From positions 10,250,963 through 10,314,962 of the forward strand of contig NC_037643.1 of assembly GCF_003254395.2 (NCBI RefSeq): a stretch of DNA of 64,000 nt, read 5' to 3'. This DNA comes from Apis mellifera. Its lineage: Eukaryota; Arthropoda; Insecta; Hymenoptera; Apidae. The notes beneath the pieces are model-generated. The model ran no database searches. It saw only the letters and a list, made by a program, of their open reading frames with translations, and was not told the origin of the DNA. Shown in pieces: positions 57,101 through 64,000 of this stretch (position 1 is its first letter; every line of letters begins with the position of its first letter). The translations under genes and the position numbers were made by a program.

Positions 57101-59788
57101 ATCGCTCGAAAGACGTAAATAGATAGAGGGGGATAGAGTTCGAGAGCTTGGCCCATTCGATACCGTTCGATCAGGACAGTGTTGAAACGTGGTGTCAAAG
57201 ACTGATTTGCATAACAAATCGTTGCATCGTTTAGGAGAGGCTGTCAGTCGGCCTCGACTATTTGGAATCGATTTAAGGCACGTCACATCCTTTCACGTTT
57301 CGATACCTTTTGACGAGATTTTCAACACCGAGAATTGGAAAAGGAACGGAGACGATATCCTTTTTATTTTGTCCCGATGGCAAAATTGTGAATAATGAAA
57401 AATTGAGCGCAAAAGATTTCTTTAGAATTCTTTGAAGAGGACACGTTGATCATATGTTTTTGTGACAAGTGATCACGTTGGTTTTCTTAAGAAATCGATC
57501 GAGTTTTAACTAATTTTGCAAGATCTCTAAAGGGATTTACTGATTTACTTGGACACGTCATTGGACACGCAATGAAAGATCTTCGTGACGCACGCGTCAT
57601 CGCGTCATCATTACAAAAAGCGATTGCATCGATGACAGAACAGATCGCGGTCACGAGAAGTCAAAGATTCCACGTGTCGCCGGTATTCGGTGAAATCTAG
57701 ACCAACGACTCGCAAAATTTTTCGACATCCTGTCCCTCTGACCTTCGAATACGCCTTTCACCGTGCATCTCCACTTTTCCAACGACCCAAAAGTTTATCA
57801 AACTTCTCGACCCAATCCTCCTTTCAATCGCGTCCAACAACTTATATAAATATTTCCTAACCATGAAAAAATGTATCCAGCTTTCGACGACAACTGTCAA
57901 AGGCACGAATAAACGTCGTTTAATTTAAAAATTTCCTTTCCCTTATCCTTCCATCATCCAATCATTAATTGGCACGCAACAGAAATTTTCCTCGATTTTG
58001 GAAATCAAGTATCATACGATGGACATAACTATATATACGAACCTGAGAAGAGGGTTTCTGAAGGAACGTCGCGATCCCAGCGCGAACCCTGTTTTTGACA
58101 CCGCGCACAGTTCCCTTGGCACTGCGTATGGCTTCCTTCTCGAGGATCTTGTAACCGGCGAAACACTCGTCGGTTTCCTTATCGCCTAACACCACACCCC
58201 TACCACTGTCTTTGTTCCCCTTCAACTCGTTTATGTGAAACTTATAGAACCTGTCGTACTCGTACACGTATTTCTTCCCGGTCAATGGGTTGACGCTGGT
58301 GTCCACGTCACCTGATTCTTGCTCCAGCCTCTCCTGCTCCTGCTTCCTCTCCTCGTAAGTGCACTCCTTCACGACCGGGGACGTTAGCCTGCCATTCTGC
58401 TCGGTGGCCAGGACCGGACTCCTGATCCTCGGAGTGGAGGAGGCTTTCGACAACGAGGAAGTGCCGGACGGCGAGGGGGACACGCTGGGGGAGGCTCTGG
58501 TCGAGCAAGAACTCGAGCCGATCTCGGGGCTCGAGGCGGCAGCGCTCGATTCCTCCTCGTGAATTCGATTCTCCTCGTTCCGATCGGTCGAGGACAGGTC
58601 GAGCCGGTTCAACGCCAACACGGTCCCCGTGTCCCTGCACTTCTCACGATCCACCCCGTTCTTCACACGGCAATTCTCCGAGCGTTCTGGAAATTCCAAG
58701 GATGGCCTGCCAGCCTCGTTCCCGTTAATGCCACCGTTCGCTATTCTGTCGGTCAACTCGCCACCGTTCAAGGAGTCGCAGCTGATGTTGCTCTCGTTGT
58801 CGTCGCTGTCTACTTCCGCCCCGCTGCTGGTCAAACTGCCGGTACGATTGTGCTGATCGCTGGCCAGGATAACCGTGCTGGAGTTCTTCTTCTTGGGGAG
58901 CGGTGGCGGTGTGCCGTCCAGATCGCTGCATGTCCCGCTGTCCAGCGTGTCGCTGGGGGAGCATTGGCCGCTCGACATCACCATCCCGTTCAATTGGCCG
59001 GGATACGAGTTGTAGTAGAAGCAGGCTGTGGAACGGTTATTATTTGGGGAGGAGGCGTTCATAGGAGGTTCTATGGACGTTTCACGGTGCAGTACCATAT
59101 CTTTCTGTTCGGTGTTATCGTGGTTCCGATCCCGCTTGTCCTTGCGTAAATTACTGTTATCGTGATTGTTGTTGCGTTCGAAGGCGTTCGAGCCGACACT
59201 GATCCTCACACAGCCGTCACCGACACCGCCACTTCCACAACGCTGCTCGTTCACCAGATTCGTCGCACTCACGACCACACCACCGTCACGCTTGCCCGAA
59301 CGTTCGCACGCGATCCCGTTCTCCTTCTCGGCTTCGTGCCCGGCCACCTTCTCGTCCAGCGTCAATCGTACGGTCGATATCACCCTTCCGTTCTTCTCAC
59401 CATCCGGATTGATCTTGATTTTCACCACGTGGGCCGCCTGCTGCTGCTGTTGCTGCTGCTGCTGATAATGATTGTTGTAATTGTTGTGTTGCTGTTGCTG
59501 TTGTTGTTGCTGGTTCTGAGGAGAGCTCTGCGCCGACTTCACGCCACTCTGCTTACCGTACCCGTTCGCGGCTTGCACTTCCGGGATTCTTCTTCTGCAG
59601 GCTGCCGAGGAATCGACGCCAGGAGCTGCCAGACCGACGAATACCGTTGCTCCGGCCCCTGTGCTCAGAGGAGCCGTGGGGGGATTGGAAACAGTCCGGA
59701 TTGACACAGTCTGTCGGGCAACCTGACTCGGGGGCTGAGTCTTGGCCGGCAGTGTCGGTGGAACGGTCATCATGGTGACCTCGTCCAT
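18665..59788 (-). CDS. GRXCR1: Glutaredoxin domain-containing cysteine-rich protein (GRXCR1-like), four spliced coding exons
   Basis: Spliced CDS: 59788-58043, 31870-31637, 22549-22484, 18838-18665 (about 739 aa). All junctions are phase 0 with GT donors and AG acceptors. Seen in the sequence: polyQ/Asn tract at residues about 93-117, a PPPLPKKK motif at about 294-301, a Ser-rich stretch at about 415-456, and a conserved aromatic block YVYEYDRFYKFHINE at about 507-521. These are followed by a glutaredoxin-like region at about 591-682 and a Cys-rich tail at 687-739 with CxxC pairs, ending on a Cys. Family knowledge: insect members correspond to Drosophila CG12206/CG31559 and vertebrate GRXCR1. 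GRXCR1 organises actin bundles in hair-cell stereocilia and is mutated in human deafness. A role in actin-rich sensory or bristle structures here is inference. The redox cysteines are missing, so enzymatic activity is doubtful. The exact N-terminus is uncertain: ATG 59788 or 59773, or an upstream exon. Confidence 0.93.
18839..22483 (-). other. Intron 3 of the GRXCR1-like gene
   Basis: 3.6 kb, AT-rich except for a GC-rich island at about 21540-22150 close to exon 3. Contains a poly-A run at about 19861-19880. No additional exon was recognised. Confidence 0.85.
22484..22549 (-). CDS. GRXCR1: GRXCR1-like coding exon 3 (end of glutaredoxin fold)
   Basis: This is a 22-codon micro-exon too short for simple ORF calling. 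It reads GFDTVERLNESGELREMLKPYQ (shown here in part: GFDTVERLNESGEL). It is flanked by acceptor TTCTTACAG and donor CAG|GTAATT, both in phase 0. LNESGEL is the signature of the last helix of the GRXCR glutaredoxin domain. Confidence 0.95.
23830..24180. other. GC-rich island within intron 2
   Basis: A compact CpG-rich patch that begins and ends abruptly in AT-rich intron. Open frames on both strands (up to 147 codons) show no recognisable domain. A regulatory element is possible but unproven. Confidence 0.35.
25491..25612. repeat. Tandem duplication, two 53-bp copies 69 bp apart
   Basis: Copies at 25491-25543 and 25560-25612 share AAGAATAGAAAATCAT followed by GAGAAATATTAAATTTGATA-like sequence with only a few mismatches. 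A short AAGAATAGATCGT linker lies between them. Confidence 0.9.
27067..27129 (+). repeat. GC-rich double-hairpin element, copy A
   Basis: Contains TCCGTGG at 27075-27081 and a perfect hairpin ACCCCG-AATGA-CGGGGT at 27088-27104. A second perfect hairpin, ACGCCTT-TCGCC-AAGGCGT, lies at 27109-27127. It is preceded by GATTCGAATCC, which resembles a tRNA B box. It shares an ordered set of motifs with copy B at 30091-30163. Confidence 0.6.
30091..30163 (+). repeat. GC-rich double-hairpin element, copy B
   Basis: Shares TCCGTGG, TGACCCC, CGGGGTTT and CCTTTCGCCA with copy A in the same order and spacing. Here an outer stem TCCGTGGC (30110-30117) pairs perfectly with GCCACGGA (30153-30160) around an inner ACCCC/GGGGT hairpin. 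Confidence 0.6.
31637..31870 (-). CDS. GRXCR1: GRXCR1-like coding exon 2 (glutaredoxin-like core)
   Basis: This exon has 78 codons, bounded by acceptor TTGGTTGCAG and donor GGG|GTAAGT. It starts AYIKKELGKVVVYTTTSGIV and ends LFIDGQHIG. KVVVYTTT forms the first beta strand of a thioredoxin fold. LPQLFIDG carries the conserved cis-proline and the following strand. The usual CPYC active site is replaced by TTTSGIV, and the first cysteine is only at C609 of the joined protein. The last glycine here and the first of exon 3 form the GG of the glutathione-binding turn. Confidence 0.96.
44044..44073. repeat. (TC)15 microsatellite
   Basis: Uninterrupted TC dinucleotides. Confidence 0.95.
45340..45670. 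repeat. Three decayed copies of a roughly 130-145 bp tandem unit
   Basis: The motifs CTTACGGTCCTAAATTCTAAGG (about 45353), CTTATAATCTTAAATTCTAAAG (about 45483) and CTTACGATCTTCAATCCCAAG (about 45629) recur, each preceded by a CTCGCT/CATC-rich stretch. Confidence 0.5.
45900..46450. other. GC-rich island within intron 1
   Basis: CpG-rich patch containing a plus-strand frame of 118 codons at 45947-46303. The peptide has no recognisable domain and the frame is best explained by composition. Candidate intronic regulatory region. Confidence 0.3.
48159..48190. repeat. (AG)16 microsatellite
   Basis: Uninterrupted AG dinucleotides at the left edge of a GC-rich island. Confidence 0.95.
48200..48600. 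other. GC-rich island adjoining the 170-bp tandem array
   Basis: CpG-rich, with overlapping open frames in two plus-strand registers (about 109 and 130 codons) and no recognisable protein. It ends exactly where the tandem repeat begins. Confidence 0.3.
48601..49455. repeat. Five-copy tandem repeat, unit 169-175 bp
   Basis: Units start with TTCTGCAATAT-like sequence at 48601, 48776, 48945, 49114 and 49284. Each has GGCGCGATGGAA, a T-tract, GCACGTACA, an inverted repeat GATCGA...TCGATC around GATTCGAAGG, then AAAATTAAAGATTTC, a second T-tract, and a TATAAGTTTTTAATTTATTT end. Length differences lie mainly in the two T-tracts. Confidence 0.95.
50656..50682. repeat. (CCA)9 microsatellite
   Basis: Nine uninterrupted CCA units. 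Confidence 0.95.
58043..59788 (-). CDS. GRXCR1: GRXCR1-like coding exon 1 (disordered N-terminal half)
   Basis: This is the largest open frame of the window, 582 codons from the first ATG. It ends ...KPSSQ at CAG followed by donor GTTCGT. The same frame stays open upstream of the ATG as far as the acceptor at 59928, so the exon is longer than its ATG-initiated part. ATG 59788 has a weak context (T at -3, G at +4). ATG 59773, five codons on, follows CACC and fits the Kozak consensus better. Codon composition is clearly more GC-rich than the surrounding intron. The last 43 codons (DECFAGYKILEKEA... to SSQ) are the part expected to be conserved in insects. The two plus-strand frames across this exon are antisense shadows. 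Confidence 0.93.
59440..59515 (-). repeat. Coding CAG/CAA-type repeat (polyglutamine) in the GRXCR1-like exon 1
   Basis: Two glutamine runs separated by an HNNYNNHY spacer. Codons mix CAG and CAA, and the tract is in frame. Confidence 0.9.
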
Positions 59789-59928
59789 ATACACATTCGA
59801 GGACACTGTCACTACGTCGGCGAGATACACCTGGTCATCAACCGAACCGATCCTCTGCTTTCTCCCGTCTCTTCGTACGCGCGTCTCTTTTCTTTTCTTT
59901 CTCTCTCTCTCTTTCTCCCTTTCTCTGC
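59789..59928 (-). other. GRXCR1: 5' part of GRXCR1-like exon 1: untranslated, or coding in an alternative transcript
   Basis: A clear acceptor (TGATTTCCGCAG) opens the exon at 59928. The next roughly 60 bases are purine-only GA-rich, then comes a CG-rich stretch. The main frame has no stop here but also no ATG. If joined to the donor at 60860, the upstream ATG reads straight through into the main frame. If joined to the donor at 60721, it opens a short upstream ORF that terminates at TGA before the main ATG. Confidence 0.6.
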
Positions 59929-60714
59929 CTGCGGAAATCAGATTTTTATACGTTTGTATGTATATGCAATATGCGTTTGGGATCTCTTAATTAATTAATT
60001 AATCGGAATAATTTTTGTCGGGGCGCGACAAGAGAGTGATTGGAAATGCGTTGGAATCCTCGATCGGTATTTTAAGGTACGTAACGCGTAAAAGAGCGTT
60101 GATGACACGGATCGGTGATTCGAATTACTAGAATGAAATCAAGTTAATTGCCACGTGTGACGATAGGTTTTTCTTAGACGAGATTTAATCATTTTTCCAC
60201 GTAACGAGTCACCTGGGCGATAATTTCACGACGAGGAACGCAACATATGGCGCGACATATTGCAGATCGTCGACGAGTATCAATACTTCGTTCTCTGTAT
60301 CCGGATCCAATGGATACGAGACTTTCGATCACCACGTTTTTTTTACTTCGAATCTGGCGCACAGAAAGACAAAATATGTTTCCCCTACGATAACTTCCAA
60401 TGCTTGTTAACCGATCGAACGCAATCGATCTGCGACACTGTTTGATCTCTGCTGCTGGGAATAATTATCGTCCGCGAGGTCGAAATCGTAGTCGCGATTA
60501 ATTGGCACTCGAAGAACGAATTGCGAACGATTTCGGAAACATCCGCGAGGGAGACGTGGAGAAAATTTGCCTTCTCCTTGGAGAAACGACGTGAATGCAG
60601 AAGGAGTTCGTTGAAACGAAACGTTCGTGGAAGGATCGTTTGGAAGAAAGAAGAGAACGCGAGAGAAGAGAGAGAAAGAGAGATAGATAGAGAGAGAGAG
60701 AAAGAGTAGCCGCC
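59929..60714 (-). other. 5' intron of the GRXCR1-like gene
   Basis: Defined by donor GTAAGT (60715-60720 complement) and acceptor at 59928. It contains AATT-rich sequence at 59990-60005 and GA-rich tracts near 60660-60710. No exon seen. Confidence 0.5.
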
Positions 60715-60720
60715 ACTTAC

Positions 60721-61091
60721 TAACCGCATACGTTTATCAAGAGGAGCGCATGGTAAAACCGCGACTCTGTTTGACGACGACACGGTGACGACGGTCGACG
60801 ACGGCGATCGTTCACGGTACGGGCCGTCAGTAACTGTACTGAGTGCCTCTGACACTTACTCATGCAGTTTCGTTGGCCGGGGTGGGGGGCCAAGTTGGGA
60901 CTCGCGACGGGGCACAGCGAAACGCTGGAGTGGGGGAACGTCGGCTGGTTCTCTCGAGGAGTGGGGGTAGTATGGGCCAGACGGCGAGCGTGCGCACGCA
61001 TACGAACGCGGCGCGTAGCACGGACGCGACGTGTGGAGGCTTTTGGAACGGGCGAAAAAGGAAAGAGATCGGAGAACGAGAAGGTAGATGA

Positions 61092-61129
<38 letters not shown>

Positions 61130-61440
61130 GTTCGGAGTGAATGAGCGAGCGAGCGAAAGACTTGATATTCGACTGTGTGGGTAGGTAAATAAGCGGTTAG
61201 GTGGGACGTGCGAGTGAACAAGCGAACGCGTTAACGGGCGATCGAGCGAGTGAAAGGACGAGCGCGCGAGCGTGTGTATCGATGAATAAGCGAGAAAGAG
61301 GCGCGAGTGTGGAAGAAGGGTGGACGAGAACGGGTCTCTCTTGGAAGTCGTCTGGCACGTAAGCACTTGCCTGAGGAGGACGTGGCGTCCTCTACCGAGC
61401 CAGGTAGAATCGACTATCCGGTTTCTCATTTAAATACCTG
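60721..61440 (-). promoter_or_regulatory. GRXCR1: GRXCR1-like 5' UTR exon(s) and CpG-rich promoter region
   Basis: A GC-rich, CpG-rich stretch lies directly upstream of the first coding exon. On the minus strand it contains two strong GTAAGT donors, one after 60721 (complement at 60715-60720) and one after 60860 (complement at 60854-60859). They would give alternative 5' exons. A (GA)16 microsatellite at 61095-61126 reads as a pyrimidine tract on the gene strand. No TATA box was recognised, and the transcription start is not resolved. Confidence 0.5.
61095..61126. repeat. (GA)16 microsatellite in the promoter region
   Basis: Uninterrupted GA dinucleotides upstream of the first donor. In insects such tracts can bind GAGA-type factors, but that role here is speculative. 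Confidence 0.95.
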
Positions 61441-64000
61441 TTCTTTACCGTTCACCGTTCTTTCGCGTGTATGCGTGCGTACACATTTCGCGCGAGCTTC
61501 GTGCACACAAGTCGTGCGAGATAGGTTGTGCGAGCATATATGGGTACCTGATCGAATGGGTACACCTGCTAAAATTTTATTGATACCGTTCAGCGTTCTT
61601 TGGAGCGGAATGAAAGATCGATCATCCAGCGTGTCTATCTCGCGAAGGTTGTCTACGCGTGTATTCGTAGATACGTGTATATATGTATTTATATACGGAT
61701 GAAGTGCGTGAATGGAAAGTAAACGAGAGAATAATAGCGAGAATGGCGAATTTTCTCGATACAGACAAGGAAATGTTTCCCGTGACGAAAGAACGTATCG
61801 AGCGAATTACGCAACGATTGTTCCTTTTGTTTGCCCCTATTAACCGTAAGCGTTGCAAACGACCGTGTAATTACTTTTACACGAGAGCAAAACGGTTGTA
61901 ATTCTTCGATAATTCGCGTCACATTGTGGAAGCGATGAATGGATTTCTTTGGTGATGATGATGGCACCAACTTTTCTCAACTATAATCAAATATTGACGT
62001 GGACACGATTTTTCTTTTTTTTTTTTTTGTCGTCTTCGATAGAGATTGATCCGTGCAATTACGATATTAGCAAAGAGTAATTACAGTCCAATTATCGATG
62101 TCAAGTCGTTATTTAGCTACGTGAGTCATATCATTGGCATCGTGATTTCAAACGAGATACGTATATCTTTGCGTGGTGTAACATTGTGGGAGAGAAATTT
62201 ACATATCTCTAAAAAAATACTATGAGTTATGCCTGTTTGGATTGTTGCAGTATTGCATCAAGTATTAATATCTTTTGCATATTATAAATATTAATCGTGG
62301 AAAATATATTTAGAAAAATATTAAATGTTTATCCAATTTTCTCTCACGCAAAATATTTAAAACATTAACATTAAGTGATAAGTTAAATCCCTATAGGATA
62401 TAGACAAACACATTCGAGTAAGCGAAGAAAACTCAGAATAAATTTGTCTAGATTTACTTTGTCATCTTTGGCAGTTGAACAGGTGGGTGCTCGGGAACTC
62501 TGGACAACCCAGTCGAAGCTGATCTCGAGTTGAAGTGAAAAAGGAACAAGTTGAGTTCGTAACAACCTGCTCTCCGGGAGGATCGATTTAAAGTACAAAC
62601 AAGAGAAGAAAAATCTGGAAGAAGGGGAAAAAAGTATCACATGCATTCGTATACAAATGTAATTAATACATATTCAGAAGATAACTTTTAATGTGATTCA
62701 ACTTCTTCTTGTTAGTTCTGTTGAATAGATACATATCAATATCGTATCGTTTCATCGCTATTTTTATTTTAAATTTCTTGCAAATCTTTCATTCCTTGTT
62801 CACATTGTTGTTTGATATTTACTTAAAACTTTGTTTTAAAGATTTCATAATTATATTTTTCATTTTTTTATTCTCTAAACTTATAATTTATATTTCTTTA
62901 ACAAGATCATCGTTAATGAAAACCACTTAACAAGGTTTCATCGATGTGTTCGTTAATTGTTAATATTATTTTCAAGTTAATTTATTATAATTTTTAAATG
63001 GCTGGTACATGATCATTAACTGTTAAACTTTATGCCATTTAGAGAGAATCGTGAGTACTTTATGGAGAGATTGTTATAGATTCAACGCATTTAATCTCAT
63101 TTACCGAGACGTGTGTGGCATAATGAATAAGGAACTGAGTTATCAGGGTTTAATCTCGTTTATTACGAACTTTGTTAGTCCGAAGTGTCGGCTTATTTCC
63201 ACGAAAGTTCGTTTACCTATCTGGTAGAATTCGATCGATATTCCCTAATCGTCGTATAAATTTCCAACTCACGCAATTGATATTTAATACGTTTATTTGT
63301 CCTCTTGTCGTTTCAAATTTAATCTAGAGCTTTACGCGAATTTTATGATAAAATTGATCAAACTTTGCCGCACGTATTCCCATCCCTATTGTAAAAATGA
63401 TGATGAAACGTCGTAGACACCTACCGGGCAAAATGTAATGCTTTATGGCCTATAATCTATCGAATAAAATATCGTGATAAAAAAGGAGAGAGGGGGGGGG
63501 GAAATATTATTTTTTTTTAAACAATATGCATTATTACAATAGTTAATAGGTAATTCATATTTTTCAAATAATGTTATCTTACACCTTTTCCTCAAGTCTA
63601 CATAAAAATTTTACTCTATATTACTTTATACTTTATTACATCTCCATATTTGAACCGTTCAATTAATAAAATTTAAATTTAAAATTTTCCAATGGATCGT
63701 AAATTAATAAAATTTAAAACTCGGATCGAATTTTGTGGAGAGTAGTAAAAAATTTCCACATTTAACGCCACCACGATCAATTGACAAATGTTGGAACGAT
63801 GGATGGTAATTTTTCTCCAGAGAAATCAACCGAAGATATCTATTAAAATAATGATGATCCCAAGCGAAAAAAAAAAACAGCAAGTAAATGCCATTATAAT
63901 TCTCTCTCTTGATAACAAATCTAACGTGTCACGACCTACGCTTACCTCAACACCGTTATCATTATCTAGGTTAATTTTATACGTTATTATATACTTATAT
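61441..64000. other. Flanking intergenic DNA, no gene recognised
   Basis: Moderately GC-rich to about 61.9 kb, then AT-rich. Short frames at 61307, 61683 and 62383 show no recognisable domain or splice context. A run of ten G lies at 63492-63501. Confidence 0.5.

Larger units (their letters stand above)
31871..58042 (-). other. Intron 1 of the GRXCR1-like gene (26.2 kb)
   Basis: Separates the N-terminal exon from the glutaredoxin exons. Mostly AT-rich, with microsatellites, a 170-bp tandem repeat array at 48601-49455, a decayed repeat at 45.3-45.7 kb and GC-rich islands at 45.9-46.45 and 48.2-48.6 kb. No nested gene was recognised. Confidence 0.85.

Noticed and set aside
58559..59704. Long plus-strand frames (196 and 180 codons) opposite GRXCR1-like exon 1
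   Set aside because: They are antisense shadows of a GC-rich coding exon. Peptides are low-complexity leucine/valine/histidine runs generated by the opposite-strand glutamine and Ser codons.
60860..61429. Minus-strand frame of 189 codons upstream of the GRXCR1-like gene
   Set aside because: Contains a long Ser-Leu run from the GA microsatellite and lies in the promoter/5' UTR region. It ends in a frame different from the coding exon.

Overview
This is a eukaryotic, insect-like window. The background is very AT-rich and broken by short CpG-rich islands. Coding sequence is sparse, introns are long (one about 26 kb), and splice sites are canonical. The base composition, the abundance of CpG-containing words (cgatcga, gattcgaa) and the insect form of the recognised gene suggest a bee, most likely Apis or a close relative. 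That species call is an inference; no species marker was read. I see no prokaryotic, viral or CRISPR features and no intact transposon.

One gene can be reconstructed with confidence. It lies on the minus strand and encodes the insect glutaredoxin domain-containing cysteine-rich protein, homologous to vertebrate GRXCR1. Its four coding exons are at 59788-58043, 31870-31637, 22549-22484 and 18838-18665. They join in phase 0 at every junction, giving about 739 residues from the first in-frame ATG of exon 1. The protein has a long disordered, polyQ- and Ser-rich N-terminal half, a conserved linker, a glutaredoxin-like fold lacking the catalytic cysteines, and a C-terminal zinc-ribbon-like module of nine cysteines. 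The 5' end is complex. The first coding exon starts at an acceptor at 59928, and two competing upstream donors (60721 and 60860) lie in a CpG-rich promoter region at about 60.5-61.6 kb. One of them would add an in-frame basic N-terminal extension.

A second minus-strand gene enters at the left edge. A 30-codon first coding exon at 5200-5110 has a strong Kozak context and a GTAAGT donor. It sits beside CpG-rich 5' regions at 4.6-6.0 kb and 7.0-7.85 kb. The rest of this gene should lie left of the window, and I do not recognise it.

The remainder is intron or intergenic DNA. It holds a five-unit tandem repeat of about 170 bp (48601-49455), a 69-bp-spaced duplication (25491-25612), a decayed three-copy repeat (45.3-45.7 kb) and numerous microsatellites. 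It also holds several GC-rich islands inside introns, and a pair of related GC-rich hairpin-forming elements 3 kb apart inside intron 2 (27.07 and 30.11 kb). That pair is the most unusual unexplained signal. Apart from the one long exon, most open frames here are chance frames in low-complexity or CpG-rich DNA.
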